64,000 bases of DNA from Pseudochrobactrum sp. sp1633 (GTDB lineage: Bacteria; Pseudomonadota; Alphaproteobacteria; Rhizobiales; Rhizobiaceae): assembly GCF_030376605.1 (NCBI RefSeq), contig NZ_JARRAE010000014.1:26953-90952 (forward strand), given 5' to 3'. The notes beneath the pieces are model-generated. The model did not search any database and was not told the origin of the DNA. It saw nothing but the letters and a program-made list of their open reading frames with translations. Position 1 is the stretch's first letter. Each line of letters opens with the position of its first letter. The position numbers were made by a program, and so were the translations under genes. Of this stretch, positions 7,965 to 17,639 are shown one piece after another.

Positions 7965-10466
7965 ATGAATGCCCCCGTTCGAGCAAAAGACTTATCTGAA
8001 ACTGTGTCCTTACCTGTTGAAGGAATGACCTGCGCATCCTGCGTCGGCAGTATTGAACGTGCACTCAAAGCTGTGCCCGGAGTTGAAACCGTGTCCGTTA
8101 ATCTGGCAACAGAGCGCGCGAACATCACAACCGATTCAACTGTCCCTCGCGTGAGATTAATCGAAGCCATCGAAAAGGCCGGCTACTCTGTGCCTGCGCA
8201 AATGCCTGCGGCAACCGGCCCTGTAGAACTCTCCGTTGAAGGCATGACCTGCGCATCCTGTGTCGGCCGTGTTGAACGCGCATTGAAAGCTATTTCGGGC
8301 GTTACAAATGCTGTGGTCAATCTGGCAACAGAACGCGCAACTATTCACGGAACAGCGAATACCGCAGACCTGATCGCTGCAATTGCTGATGCCGGTTATG
8401 AAGCCAGACTGATTGCAGGCTCAGGTAGCCAGAGCAGCAATGAGGATGACGCACGGGCAGAGCGAAAAGAAACTGAACGGCGTGAGCTGACCCGCGATTT
8501 CACCATAGCGGCGGTTCTGACGCTTCCTGTTTTCCTGATGGAAATGGGATCGCATATTATTCCGGGTGTGCACGGGCTGATTGAATCAACCATCGGCATG
8601 CAATGGAACTGGTATATCCAGTTTGCTCTGACGACTTTGGTGCTCTTCATTCCGGGTATCCGGTTTTATGAAAAAGGACTTCCGGCGCTTATGCGTTTTG
8701 CACCGGATATGAACTCGCTGGTGGCTGTCGGAACACTGGCAGCTTACGGCTATTCTCTGGTCGCTACTTTTGCCCCCGGCTTTCTGCCTGCCGGTACAAT
8801 CAATGTCTATTATGAAGCAGCAGCCGTTATTGTAACGCTGATCCTGCTCGGCCGTTTGCTGGAAGCCCGCGCTAAAGGACGTACTTCCGAGGCGATCAAG
8901 CGTCTGGCCGGTCTTCAGGCAAAAACCGCACGGGTGCGCAGGAATGGTCAGGTCGTCGATCTGCCGATTGATGATGTTGTGTCAGGGGATATTGTTGAAG
9001 TCCGTCCGGGTGAACGCCTGCCGGTTGATGGCGAAGTCGTCGAAGGCATCAGCTATGTCGACGAATCCATGATCACCGGTGAGCCGATCCCTGTGGCAAA
9101 ATCCGTTGGCAGTGAGATTGTTGGCGGCACGGTCAATCAGAAAGGCGCCTTTGCCTATCGTGCGACCGCGGTCGGCGGTAACACTGTCCTGTCCCAGATT
9201 ATCCGTATGGTTGAAGAGGCTCAGGGTTCCAAGCTGCCAATTCAGGCACTGGTCGACAAAGTGACCATGTGGTTTGTACCGGCTGTGTTTGCAGTTGCCG
9301 CTCTGACATTTGCCGCATGGCTCATTCTCGGCCCGTCACCGGCACTGACTTTCGCATTGGTGAATGCTGTTGCCGTTCTGATTATCGCCTGCCCGTGCGC
9401 CATGGGTCTGGCAACACCAACCTCAATCATGGTCGGCACCGGTCGCGGTGCGGAACTCGGTGTTCTTTTCCGTAAGGGTGAAGCGCTGCAATTGCTCAAA
9501 GATGCCAAGGTTGTCGCTCTCGATAAAACCGGCACGCTGACGGAAGGCAAGCCTGCTCTGACGGATCTGGAATTGGCCGGAGGTTTTGATCGCGCCAATG
9601 TTTTGGCTCTTGTTGCAGCAGTAGAGGCGAAATCAGAACATCCGATTGCCCGTGCCATTGTCGATGCCGCTGAGAATGAAGGTCTTTCTTTATCACCCGT
9701 ATCCGACTTTGAATCAGTTACAGGTTTCGGTGTCAAAGCGATGGTGGATAGCAAACGCATTGAGATCGGTGCAGACCGCTATATGACCGAGCTCGGCCAT
9801 GATGTGGCTGCTTTTGCCAAAGTCTCCGAGCGTCTTGGTAATGAAGGTAAATCCCCGCTTTATGCGGCAATCGACGGCAAGCTGGCAGCCATCATTGCTG
9901 TTGCCGATCCGATCAAGGAAACCACACCTGCGGCCATTAAAGCCATGCATAATCTCGGCCTCAAAGTGGCAATGATTACCGGTGACAATGCCCGCACCGC
10001 CAAAGCGATTGCAGCACGTCTGGGCATTGATGAAGTTGTGGCGGAAGTATTGCCGGACGGCAAAGTTGAAGCTATCCGCCGCCTGAAGGCTCAATATGGT
10101 CAAACTGCCTTCGTCGGCGATGGCATTAATGATGCACCGGCACTGGCCGAGGCAGATGTGGGTCTGGCCATCGGCACAGGAACTGATATCGCCATTGAAG
10201 CGGCAGATGTTGTGCTGATGTCCGGCAGTTTGCAGGGCGTGCCGAATGCAATTGCCCTGTCAAAAGCAACCATCGGTAATATCCGGCAAAACCTGTTCTG
10301 GGCATTTATCTATAATGCTGCTCTGGTTCCGGTTGCAGCCGGTCTGCTTTATCCGGCCTATGGCATTCTGCTGTCTCCGGTTTTTGCCGCCGGAGCGATG
10401 GCACTGTCCAGTGTGTTTGTGCTGGGTAACGCCCTGCGCTTACGTTCATTCAAAATAGCCAGCTGA
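7965..10466 (+). CDS. copA: Cu(I)-exporting P1B-type ATPase CopA
   Basis: This 833-residue copper pump has two N-terminal HMA domains (GMTCASC at about residues 20-26 and 94-100) and eight predicted membrane helices. The transmembrane metal site CPC is at 476-478, the phosphorylation loop DKTGTLTEG has Asp520, the actuator motif is TGEP, the HP dipeptide (SEHPIA) lies in the nucleotide domain, and the hinge is GDGINDAP (Asp719). It exports Cu(I) from the cytosol to the periplasm. ATG 7965, preceded by AAAAGGAGGCGGCT, is the start; the frame is open 15 codons further upstream, but that ATG overlaps the promoter. The CopZ donor is encoded divergently and CueR downstream. Confidence 0.95.
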   Translation: MNAPVRAKDLSETVSLPVEGMTCASCVGSIERALKAVPGVETVSVNLATERANITTDSTVPRVRLIEAIEKAGYSVPAQMPAATGPVELSVEGMTCASCVGRVERALKAISGVTNAVVNLATERATIHGTANTADLIAAIADAGYEARLIAGSGSQSSNEDDARAERKETERRELTRDFTIAAVLTLPVFLMEMGSHIIPGVHGLIESTIGMQWNWYIQFALTTLVLFIPGIRFYEKGLPALMRFAPDMNSLVAVGTLAAYGYSLVATFAPGFLPAGTINVYYEAAAVIVTLILLGRLLEARAKGRTSEAIKRLAGLQAKTARVRRNGQVVDLPIDDVVSGDIVEVRPGERLPVDGEVVEGISYVDESMITGEPIPVAKSVGSEIVGGTVNQKGAFAYRATAVGGNTVLSQIIRMVEEAQGSKLPIQALVDKVTMWFVPAVFAVAALTFAAWLILGPSPALTFALVNAVAVLIIACPCAMGLATPTSIMVGTGRGAELGVLFRKGEALQLLKDAKVVALDKTGTLTEGKPALTDLELAGGFDRANVLALVAAVEAKSEHPIARAIVDAAENEGLSLSPVSDFESVTGFGVKAMVDSKRIEIGADRYMTELGHDVAAFAKVSERLGNEGKSPLYAAIDGKLAAIIAVADPIKETTPAAIKAMHNLGLKVAMITGDNARTAKAIAARLGIDEVVAEVLPDGKVEAIRRLKAQYGQTAFVGDGINDAPALAEADVGLAIGTGTDIAIEAADVVLMSGSLQGVPNAIALSKATIGNIRQNLFWAFIYNAALVPVAAGLLYPAYGILLSPVFAAGAMALSSVFVLGNALRLRSFKIAS

Positions 10467-10473
10467 CAAAGCC

Positions 10474-10507
10474 GTGCAGCCGGTCCTTTTATGCGAACCG
10501 GCTGCAC
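10474..10507 (+). terminator. Hairpin between copA and cueR
   Basis: There is an 11-bp stem (GTGCAGCCGGT / ACCGGCTGCAC) in the 62-bp gap. It has no strong T-run, so it may attenuate transcription or protect the mRNA 3' end rather than fully terminate. Confidence 0.5.
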
Positions 10508-10528
10508 ATTCTTGGAAGGAGAACCTCG

Positions 10529-10978
10529 ATGAATATTGGTCAGGCAGCAAAAGCATCCGGCGTATCAGCTAAAATGATCCGCTATTATGAGCAAATCGGG
10601 CTTGTGCCGGTCGCTGACCGCACATCCGCCGGCTATCGTGATTATTCCAATACCGATATCCATATGCTCCGCTTCATCAGGCGGGCGCGGGATCTGGGGT
10701 TTTCAGTTGCAGAAATCAGCGACCTTCTCAGCCTGTGGCGGGATGATTCTCGCAAGAGCGCAGAAGTCAAACAAATGGCGCAAGGCCATATCGACGAACT
10801 GGCCATCAAAATCAAAGCGCTGCAGGATATGTCCAACACACTGACAATGCTGGTCAATGCCTGTCAGGGAGATCACCGACCGCATTGCCCGATCCTGAAA
10901 CGCCTTGAAACCGATCCGGAGGACGAAGATCTGTCTATCTATCCGCGTCGCGGTGCTGTGGATCGCAAGTTACAATAA
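10529..10978 (+). CDS. cueR: Copper-responsive MerR-family regulator CueR
   Basis: This 149-residue activator has an N-terminal winged helix-turn-helix (MNIGQAAKASGVSAKMIRYY), a dimerisation coiled coil and a C-terminal metal loop. The loop ACQGDHRPHCPI places Cys112 and Cys120 and the hinge Ser77 at exactly the positions used by E. coli CueR for monovalent copper, silver and gold. This separates it from zinc or mercury sensors. AAGGAGAACCTCG precedes the ATG. It lies 62 bp after copA in the same direction. Four CueR-like boxes at 5.8 and 7.9 kb are its likely targets. Confidence 0.92.
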   Translation: MNIGQAAKASGVSAKMIRYYEQIGLVPVADRTSAGYRDYSNTDIHMLRFIRRARDLGFSVAEISDLLSLWRDDSRKSAEVKQMAQGHIDELAIKIKALQDMSNTLTMLVNACQGDHRPHCPILKRLETDPEDEDLSIYPRRGAVDRKLQ

Positions 10979-11113
10979 GTTTCAAATCCAACATGAGAAA
11001 CTTCGACGTTTTTGTTCAATGAGAGCCAAAACGTCCTTTTCCGAGAATGAATACAATATCCCTCCGCAGTGATGGTGTCGACGGAATTACAACAAATATA
11101 CGATACCTTACGA

Positions 11114-11282
11114 TCATATGGTTCTGCCAAACGAGAGCGGGTCATGAAGCGCTTTAAATCACCGCGACATTTACGACTTGCATTACTTTCCTCGCAGTAA
11201 ATTCAACGCCATTAATCACAATGAGTTACGCCAAGCTGCCAACACCACATGGCGTGAAATCGAGTGTCTGAAATCTGCGTGA
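11114..11282 (+). pseudogene. Decayed transposase C-terminal fragment (IS6-like)
   Basis: The first frame reads YGSAKRERVMKRFKSPRHLR up to a stop at 11198-11200. The adjoining frame continues with FNAINHNELRQAANTTWREI to a stop at 11280-11282. The Arg-Glu-Arg-x-Met-x-Arg-Phe pattern, followed by a terminal Ala/Trp-Arg helix, resembles the end of IS6/IS26-group DDE transposases. One frameshift and loss of the remaining gene indicate an old insertion. No terminal repeats were identified. The family assignment is tentative. Confidence 0.4.
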
Positions 11283-11351
11283 CAGAGTCATCAAAACCCG
11301 AATTATGTTCAGATGCAGGTTAAAGGAACGCTACATCCTCGAACACAAAGC

Positions 11352-11387
11352 ATTTCACCGCCAAGTAGTTAAACTTGACGGTGAAAT
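11352..11387 (-). terminator. Palindrome downstream of TonB receptor A
   Basis: ATTTCACCG (11352-11360) pairs with CGGTGAAAT (11379-11387), with a further CAAGT/ACTTG inner pairing. It lies 35 bp after the receptor stop and probably ends that transcript. Part of it (AACTTGAC-x-GTGAAAT) recurs in the palindromic element at 17.4 kb, so it may be a repeat-derived terminator. Confidence 0.5.
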
Positions 11388-11422
11388 ACTTCAACATATC
11401 AACATCTCTAAAAATAGTGCGC

Positions 11423-14400
11423 TCAGAAACGATAGTTCAAGCCCACTTTGATGCTGTGGTTTTGCAATTTATTTTCGGCTTTACGACCGTCGATTTTTGC
11501 ACCCGTGCCACTTGAGCTGACATTATGAAGTCCGTTGAAACCTGGCGGACATGCTGCAGGCCTGTTAACCCGACCGCATCGAATACGTTCATCATAAGGG
11601 GCAACAACACCCGAAGCTGCACCATCGAAATTGAATGTTTTGGCACTAAATCTTGTGTAGTTATAATCAGCCTTTATCGACCATTTATCACTCAAAGCAT
11701 ATTCCATACCAGCACCGAGTGTGAACCCAAGACGAGTTACCTCTTCCTGTTCAGAATAATTGAATTTCGTTCCTGTCCCACCCAACATAGAAGATGTTGC
11801 ACCGGTTGAAATATATTGATCCCGCGTCTGCACTTCATTCATCAGTGCTATTCCGCCTGTACCGTAAACAAACATCCGGTTGAAGGCGTAGCCAAATTTT
11901 GCCTTGGCGGAAGCGGCGACATCATACTGATAGTCCTGCACTGACTGGATGGTGCCGTCCTTATAATCTGCAGATTCAGTTGAATAGGTTGTTTGATTGC
12001 CTGAAAATGTTGGCTTTGAAATATCCGCTTCAAAACCTGCAACAAAGCCGTTTGAAAACTGGTGATTATAACCTGCCTGCAAGCCAAAGGAAGCACCGGA
12101 GAGATCAAGCGCAGCCGATTCATTGGCGGCAAAGGCATTGGATGTGCCATTCATGGCTTCTGTTGTGCCGCTGAGTTTCGACCAGTCCATGCCAATATTT
12201 GCCCCGACAAAGAAGCCTGTCCAATCCGTGGTAACGGCTTCTGTTGCGCTTGTTGTGGTCAGGCCTGAGAACAGCGATCCGTCGCCACTATACACCCCGT
12301 CAAGGGATGGCTTGATCGTGAGATCAAATCGGAAAGTACGTCCGGGCGCTGGCATCAGCGAGGCACTCAGCGCATCCATATAGTAGCGGTCAGTAACATT
12401 ATCGACCGAGAAACGCATATGTACGTTTTCATTCGGCTCATAGGTTGCATAGAGATCAAGCAGCACATAGGGATTCCAGCTGCCGGGGCGGATATTCGTT
12501 AAACCGGTTACAACTGTACCATCACCAAGACCCTTCACCATGCGCTTTCCGACATAGGTCATACGTCCGCCAAGAGTCAGTTTGTCGTCCAGAAAACGCC
12601 CCCCTAGATGAATGGTCACAGTATCTTTTGGCGGCACCTGCTGAACAGCAAAACTATTATAGATGCCTCCCGGAGCACAGGTTGAATAAAGCGCAGACAC
12701 TGCCCCCTCTGGTGCACAGAACATGACATGGGTATAATGGTTCCAGGCAAGTCCCCCGAAATACTGGCCAGTGTCATATTCTCCGGACACTTCGAAACCG
12801 CGCATATCAGCGTAGTCGAGATTGATGCGTCTCAGCCCACCGGCACCTTCTGCCCGGGTGATGTAATCCTTGACGTGGTTGTCGAAATAAGCGGCATGTA
12901 GCCTAAGCTTATCGCCAGCCAGGAAAGCATCATCCGCCATGTAATTCATACCCAGCTCCACGGTGCGATTGCGCTCTGGACGGATAGGGTTTTCATCAGG
13001 TTGCACTGTAAAGGACATGCTGGTGGGGGATTCAAAAATGCTCGGCGATCGCAGAACACTGCCCGCCTTGGCATAGAGTTGCAGATTATCGACCGGCTCA
13101 ATTTTGATTGTGCCAAGTGGCGACCAACCCGATGCTTCAGTCTCCAAGGGTGAACCGAATATCAGATCGCCGGTATTTGAGAGCTTTGGCGCACGATCAA
13201 AGGAATGAAAACGGGAGTAACGCAAACTTGGCGAAAGTGTCAGCCAATCAAGAGGTTGCCAGTCCATTGTGGCAAAACCGCTCCACTCCTCGCGGTTACC
13301 CATTCGTGGTGCGGGTGTGACATTAGCCGTACCGGCTGATGCAAATTCGTAGCCGCTCGGCAGGCCTACATTCTCTCTGGTGAAAGATGTGCCATAGTTC
13401 AATGACAAATCACCAAGGCTCGTTGCGAACAAAGACGTGTTGGAAAGCGTCGCACCCCAGCGTATCTGGCCTGTATAATAATCGACAAGCCCGATCGGGG
13501 AGCCTGCTGAATACATAGATGAATTGATACGCAAATCCATTTTTGTGAGAAATGTATCAAGCCGCACATCAAAGAGGTCGCTATCATCAGGCTTCCAGCC
13601 ATAGCGGCCTGTATAGGTGTCCAGATCAATTTTATTAAGAAAGCCCTGATATGGCACACCGCCAAACAGAGATAATTGGGTTGGCATGATCTCGCCGTAT
13701 TCGCTGAGATATTTGGTATAGCCAAGCTCCAGCGAATGTCCGCCATCCCAGCGAAAATTCCCTTTTAACATCCAGGATGTATTATCTGTCGATGTATTGA
13801 GCACTTCTTCGCCAGGGCGGAATTTGCTGAGGTCGGCATCATATCCATGTGTGCCGGCGTGGTAATTTCCGGTTTTACGTCGGGCGTAGGCTGCGACTAT
13901 ATCGAAATTCTCGGATGTTTTTGCAATGGCAACGCTACCATTGCCTGATGTCGGAACAAATACGCCAGGGCGATCCAAACCAGTATCATTATTGCTGCCT
14001 TGTCCCGCAGGCGTGCCGAGAGCAGGAACGCCTGAACTATTGGAAACAAAGCCTCCTTTGAGGCGTGCACCAAAAGTCTCACCGGGCAGAAGAATATCCT
14101 CCGCCTTGATTGTGCTGATACGCACCACACCACCCGTTGCGCCGGTGGCATCTGCACCATTGCTTGGCCCTTTTTCAATAGCCATGCCACCAATGAAATC
14201 AGGGTCAATATAAGAACGTGATTGCGACCCGTTATAACCGCGATACACAGACACTTCTTGCGAAGCGCCATCCACGATGACCGGTACGCGACCCTGCCCC
14301 TGCATACCGCGGATATTGACATCAACACCGCCAGAATTGCGCGATTCTCCGTTCAGAACGCCCGGTATCCCTGAGAAAATATCCCCCGGTGATGTGCCGC

Positions 14401-14920
14401 GCCGTGCTTCAATCTCATCAGCGGATATATAGGCGCTTGATCCTGGTGTTTGATATGGTGCGTCAGCTGCACTTATACCGGTTCCACCCGAAATTGTAAT
14501 TGTATCAAGGAGAACAGTGCCCTCATCGACAGCGCCAAGACGATTGCCGGACGTTTGAGCCGGATTGATTATCAATGCAGTTGAAGCACTGCTGAACCGA
14601 TAAGTCAGGTTTGTTCCTTCAAGAAGTTGCCCCAATCCGCTGGCCGCTGAATATGTGCCCTGTAAGGTGTTTGAACGGATGTTTGATGGTAACGCTCCGT
14701 CAAAGGCAACATCTACGCCGGTGACCGCAGAAAAACGGACTAACGCCTGTGCCAATGGCTGTGGAGGAATGGAGAAACTGTAAGGTGTTGTCGCCTGAGC
14801 AAAAGCATCCGTCGCCCCATATGGCACCAATGCAAGATATAATGCCGATGCAAGCAGTGTGGTTTTGAAGACCTGCTGGATTTTCGAACCGGATCCGGTT
14901 CGTGTTACTAATGCCAGCAT
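11423..14920 (-). CDS. TonB-dependent receptor fused to a C-terminal Omp25/Omp31-like beta-barrel
   Basis: This 1165-residue outer-membrane protein has a signal peptide (to about residue 41), an STN signalling domain (about 46-120), a TonB plug (about 155-270) and a receptor barrel that ends near residue 870 with GRTFRFDLTIKP. That is where its two paralogues in this window stop. About 295 extra residues follow: a Ser/Thr linker, then DWTGFFVGANIGMDWSKL through GLNYRF at the C-terminus. This is the hallmark start and end of an eight-stranded Omp25/Omp31-type barrel. ATG 14920 is chosen because AAGGAG precedes it; the frame is open to a TTG five codons upstream. With the STN domain and upstream FecR/sigma genes it is a transducer of the hemoglobin/heme-type receptor family. 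Two barrels in one chain is highly unusual. The frame is open throughout. Confidence 0.9.
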   Translation of the reverse strand: MLALVTRTGSGSKIQQVFKTTLLASALYLALVPYGATDAFAQATTPYSFSIPPQPLAQALVRFSAVTGVDVAFDGALPSNIRSNTLQGTYSAASGLGQLLEGTNLTYRFSSASTALIINPAQTSGNRLGAVDEGTVLLDTITISGGTGISAADAPYQTPGSSAYISADEIEARRGTSPGDIFSGIPGVLNGESRNSGGVDVNIRGMQGQGRVPVIVDGASQEVSVYRGYNGSQSRSYIDPDFIGGMAIEKGPSNGADATGATGGVVRISTIKAEDILLPGETFGARLKGGFVSNSSGVPALGTPAGQGSNNDTGLDRPGVFVPTSGNGSVAIAKTSENFDIVAAYARRKTGNYHAGTHGYDADLSKFRPGEEVLNTSTDNTSWMLKGNFRWDGGHSLELGYTKYLSEYGEIMPTQLSLFGGVPYQGFLNKIDLDTYTGRYGWKPDDSDLFDVRLDTFLTKMDLRINSSMYSAGSPIGLVDYYTGQIRWGATLSNTSLFATSLGDLSLNYGTSFTRENVGLPSGYEFASAGTANVTPAPRMGNREEWSGFATMDWQPLDWLTLSPSLRYSRFHSFDRAPKLSNTGDLIFGSPLETEASGWSPLGTIKIEPVDNLQLYAKAGSVLRSPSIFESPTSMSFTVQPDENPIRPERNRTVELGMNYMADDAFLAGDKLRLHAAYFDNHVKDYITRAEGAGGLRRINLDYADMRGFEVSGEYDTGQYFGGLAWNHYTHVMFCAPEGAVSALYSTCAPGGIYNSFAVQQVPPKDTVTIHLGGRFLDDKLTLGGRMTYVGKRMVKGLGDGTVVTGLTNIRPGSWNPYVLLDLYATYEPNENVHMRFSVDNVTDRYYMDALSASLMPAPGRTFRFDLTIKPSLDGVYSGDGSLFSGLTTTSATEAVTTDWTGFFVGANIGMDWSKLSGTTEAMNGTSNAFAANESAALDLSGASFGLQAGYNHQFSNGFVAGFEADISKPTFSGNQTTYSTESADYKDGTIQSVQDYQYDVAASAKAKFGYAFNRMFVYGTGGIALMNEVQTRDQYISTGATSSMLGGTGTKFNYSEQEEVTRLGFTLGAGMEYALSDKWSIKADYNYTRFSAKTFNFDGAASGVVAPYDERIRCGRVNRPAACPPGFNGLHNVSSSGTGAKIDGRKAENKLQNHSIKVGLNYRF

Positions 14921-15027
14921 AAACGTCTCCTTCAAAAGATTTCGGCCGTATTAAAAGGCGCCTCTATCTATAAGGACGAAGAGCTGGTCGAAAAATCCCG
15001 GTCAAAAAATGGAAAAAATAAAATAAT

Positions 15028-15942
15028 TTAAAGCGGGCGTATAAGGGTGAGTAATGGCGTCCAGTTTTCGACGCGGACCGGCAGTGCCTCGGCGAGTTTT
15101 TGCGTGAGTTGATCCGCTCTTTCAATATTGATGATCAGAGTTACCGGTCTTTGTGCCAATGCAGCATCAGTGATGATAATTTTTCCGCGTTGCCATTGTT
15201 CCAGCTCTTTGACAACCTCGCCAAGCGGACGGGAAATAAAGACAAGACGGCCATCAAGCCACGACAGCCTCGTATCAAGCTCGGCTGGTTCCGGAATGCT
15301 GAGATTGTTCCCACGACTTCGCACCGCATAACGCTCTTCAACCTGCACGGACTGCGAAGAGGTCTCCACTCTGACCGAGTGCTCAGAGACGACGACACTC
15401 ACGCCGTCATCTTCGTGGCGAACGGAAAAAGCAGTGCCAAGCGCTGTGGTGTTCACATGCATCGCGCTGACCGTAAAGGGACGTGCACTATCCGGAGCAA
15501 CATCGAAAAACGCCTCGCCGGCGATCAGTTTCACCAGACGCTTCTGCTCTGTGAAATGAACTGAAACCGAACTCGCTGACGACAATCGCAGCTTCGATCC
15601 GTCAGGCAAAACCGCGGCTTCCACCTTACCGGTTGCACTATAATAATCGGGCCGGTTTACACTGAATTGATAGTACCCACCGCCAGCTAAAAGCAATGCG
15701 AGGCCTGTAGCGCCACCCTTCAACAGTTTTCGCCGGGAAAGCTGTGTTTGGGATATATCCGGCACCATACCTGCACTGCTCCACAACTGTTCAAGCCGGG
15801 AGTAAGCTTGTGCATGACGGCTATCAGCCTCCAGCCAGACTCTGAAACCTGCCAGTTGAGCCTCTTCAATATGTTCTTCCAGAAGCAATGCAAACCAATG
15901 TGCCGCTTGATTGGAAATATTCTCTTCTTCTGACTTAGACAC
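15028..15942 (-). CDS. FecR-family anti-sigma/sigma regulator (system A)
   Basis: This 304-residue inner-membrane transducer receives a signal from the STN domain of receptor A and controls the adjacent ECF sigma factor. An N-terminal cytoplasmic DUF4880-type helical domain (about residues 10-60, AAHWFALLLEEHIEEAQLAG) is followed by SRRKLLKGGATGLALLLAGG, a twin-arginine-like motif leading into the single membrane helix. A periplasmic FecR domain follows (GEAFFDVAPDSARPFTV, ALGTAFSVRHE) and then a C-terminal STN-like region. The start is GTG 15942 with GGAAG six nt upstream. It lies between the sigma gene and the receptor gene, all on the minus strand. Confidence 0.88.
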   Translation of the reverse strand: MSKSEEENISNQAAHWFALLLEEHIEEAQLAGFRVWLEADSRHAQAYSRLEQLWSSAGMVPDISQTQLSRRKLLKGGATGLALLLAGGGYYQFSVNRPDYYSATGKVEAAVLPDGSKLRLSSASSVSVHFTEQKRLVKLIAGEAFFDVAPDSARPFTVSAMHVNTTALGTAFSVRHEDDGVSVVVSEHSVRVETSSQSVQVEERYAVRSRGNNLSIPEPAELDTRLSWLDGRLVFISRPLGEVVKELEQWQRGKIIITDAALAQRPVTLIINIERADQLTQKLAEALPVRVENWTPLLTLIRPL

Positions 15943-16059
15943 AATTCACTTCCGGCAGATAAAATATCGGAGCATTGAACAGACCCCGCTTAACGTTTGG
16001 ATACATCCTGAAAGTATGAAGCGGTTTTCCGGCAAGACACGCGAAGCAAAAAATGCCGG

Positions 16060-16593
16060 TCAGCGACGATCAAAAGATGATTTCTCAACCTGCAAATTTT
16101 TAAGTGCTGTAACCATGTGATTGAATGCTGTTTTAGGTGAGATACCAAGCTGTGCACCGATCTGAGCATATGTCATGCCCTCGATACGAGACAAAATAAA
16201 TACCTGCTGTGCACGTGGCGGCATGTTCGCGATAATCTTCTGTAGCCGCAGGAGCTCTTCACGAGAAATCAGATGCTGTTCGGCAGATGGCGCATTATCC
16301 TGAACCCACTCAAGCTCTTGCACATCAACAATGACGGGAGCGAGTTGAAGTCGTCTGCGATAATCAAATGCAATATTCCGGCCGGTGCGTATAAAGTAGC
16401 CTTTGAGATCTTTGACATCGCCAAGAATGCCTTTTCGCTCCCACAATCTGACGAAAGTATCCTGCACAAGATCCTGTGTTTCCACGCGGTCTTTAAGGTA
16501 GCCGTCAATGACCTTTGTCAGCCTTGTTCGTACGGAGAAAAATACCTCAACGAAATACGACCCATCCTTCTTGTTATGATCGACGGTTTGCAA
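16060..16593 (-). CDS. FecI-type ECF sigma factor (system A)
   Basis: This ECF sigma-70 factor of about 177 residues has a region 2 with DLVQDTFVRLWE and DYRRR. Region 4 has NMPPRAQQVFILSRIEGMTYAQIGAQLGIS followed by a DNA-contact helix. It directs RNA polymerase to the receptor operon when FecR signals ligand binding. There is no ATG start. TTG 16593, with GAGAG about 6 nt upstream, is preferred over TTG 16623, which lacks a ribosome site; the choice is uncertain. It is separated from fecR by about 115 bp. Confidence 0.85.
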   Translation of the reverse strand: MQTVDHNKKDGSYFVEVFFSVRTRLTKVIDGYLKDRVETQDLVQDTFVRLWERKGILGDVKDLKGYFIRTGRNIAFDYRRRLQLAPVIVDVQELEWVQDNAPSAEQHLISREELLRLQKIIANMPPRAQQVFILSRIEGMTYAQIGAQLGISPKTAFNHMVTALKNLQVEKSSFDRR

Positions 16594-16814
16594 AGGAGAC
16601 TCTCTGATACAGATGGGCTTCAATTAATTGTTGACTTATATAATCATGTTTTCCGGAAATTGAAGTCGTTTTCTGCTATTCGAAAAGTTTAATAACGAAC
16701 AGGAATTATCAAGCACGGTTATTTCGGCTTAACCATTGCCTTGAGCAGATCCGACATTGATAAATCATCGACGCGGCGGGCGCCACATGACGGATACAGC
16801 GCCGAAACGGCTCT

Positions 16815-17315
16815 TTAGCCCCCGAAATAGCGTCGTCTGCAGTAGAATAGTGTTGCCTTTTCGTCGTTCTCACGAATATCGATAACCCGCCCGAAGAAGA
16901 CGCGGTGCGTCGCCTGCTCAATGGCATTGGTGAGCTCGCATTCGAAGCTTACCGATGCGCCGGCCAGTACCGGCACACCCGTGAGACCCTTCCCCCATTC
17001 GCCAAACACAAACCGATCCGCTACTGGCGTCTTGCCGCCAAAGACATCCGAGATGTCCTCCTGACCCGGCGTCAACGTGTTCACGCAGAAGTGGCGCGCG
17101 TTGTCAAAAGCAGGAAAACACGAGCTTGTCCGATTGATGCAGACGAGAAGCGTTGCCGGAGTGTCGCTGACGCTGCAGACCGCCGAGGCGGTAAAACCGT
17201 AGCGCTTGCCGCCAAAAACAGTGGTAACAACGCTTACGGCTGAGCCGAGCCGCGACATACCATTGCGGAATGCCGCCCTGTCCACAATTTGCAGAGGTTG
17301 GTCAAATATATCCAT
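16815..17315 (-). CDS. Flavin reductase-like FMN-binding protein
   Basis: This 166-residue protein has the single split-barrel flavin reductase fold seen in HpaC/RutF-type NAD(P)H:FMN oxidoreductases: FRNGMSRLGSAVSVVTTVFG, then GFTASAVCSVSDTPATLLVC, and NTLTPGQEDISDVFGG in the central part. It makes reduced flavin for a partner enzyme. It lies on the same strand as the MesX/MesD pair, 320 bp beyond mesD with repeat elements in the gap, so whether it is in the same transcript is open. Oxygen-dependent MesD activity would fit a supply of reduced flavin, but that is inference. Confidence 0.85.
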   Translation of the reverse strand: MDIFDQPLQIVDRAAFRNGMSRLGSAVSVVTTVFGGKRYGFTASAVCSVSDTPATLLVCINRTSSCFPAFDNARHFCVNTLTPGQEDISDVFGGKTPVADRFVFGEWGKGLTGVPVLAGASVSFECELTNAIEQATHRVFFGRVIDIRENDEKATLFYCRRRYFGG

Positions 17316-17636
17316 TCGATCCCCATAGAGGGTTGAAGAGTGGGAGTTGGCCGTTAGAGCGATTTACGTCCGGATTGGATCATAGCGCTCGCTCTAGATT
17401 CTTTATTTGGTCGCATTATCACGGTCGTCAAGTTGATCCAACTTGACTGTGAAATGCTCTAACGGCCAACTCCGGAGTGCAGATTTCGTGAAACCGCATA
17501 TTTGTTACTGAACACGAGACATTGCTTGCAGCACTAAAGCGCTGTGTGCCAGACTTGGCACACAGAGGTCGCTCTAACACTTTAAAATCAGAGCATAATT
17601 TTACCTTAAACTGTTCCAAATTTAAGGAGTTATGCT
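17316..17636. other. Repeat-filled interval between flavin reductase and mesD
   Basis: The 321 bp contains no gene. It holds a 131-bp element with 18-bp terminal inverted repeats (17343-17473) and a second inverted repeat abutting mesD (17590-17639). Between them (about 17474-17589) nothing coding was recognised. Confidence 0.6.
17343..17473. repeat. 131-bp palindromic intergenic element with 18-bp inverted ends
   Basis: GGAGTTGGCCGTTAGAGC (17343-17360) is exactly complementary to GCTCTAACGGCCAACTCC (17456-17473). Inside, a further perfect dyad (GTCAAGTTG / CAACTTGAC, 17427-17447) is present. No reading frame of note lies inside, so it is a non-autonomous, MITE-like or RIME-like element. Confidence 0.7.
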
Positions 17637-17639
17637 CTA
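17590..17639 (-). repeat. Inverted repeat forming the 3' end of mesD
   Basis: AGAGCATAA and TTATGCTCT flank an AT-rich centre with CCTTAAA/TTTAAGG arms. The mesD stop codon (TAG, 17637-17639) lies inside the outer arm, so the repeat both ends the reading frame and could terminate transcription. Confidence 0.6.

Larger units (their letters stand above)
10979..11422. other. Non-coding interval with transposase debris
   Basis: The 444 bp between cueR and the convergent TonB receptor gene has no intact gene. It contains an apparent transposase C-terminal remnant (11114-11282) and a palindrome at 11352-11387. The rest shows nothing recognisable. Confidence 0.5.
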
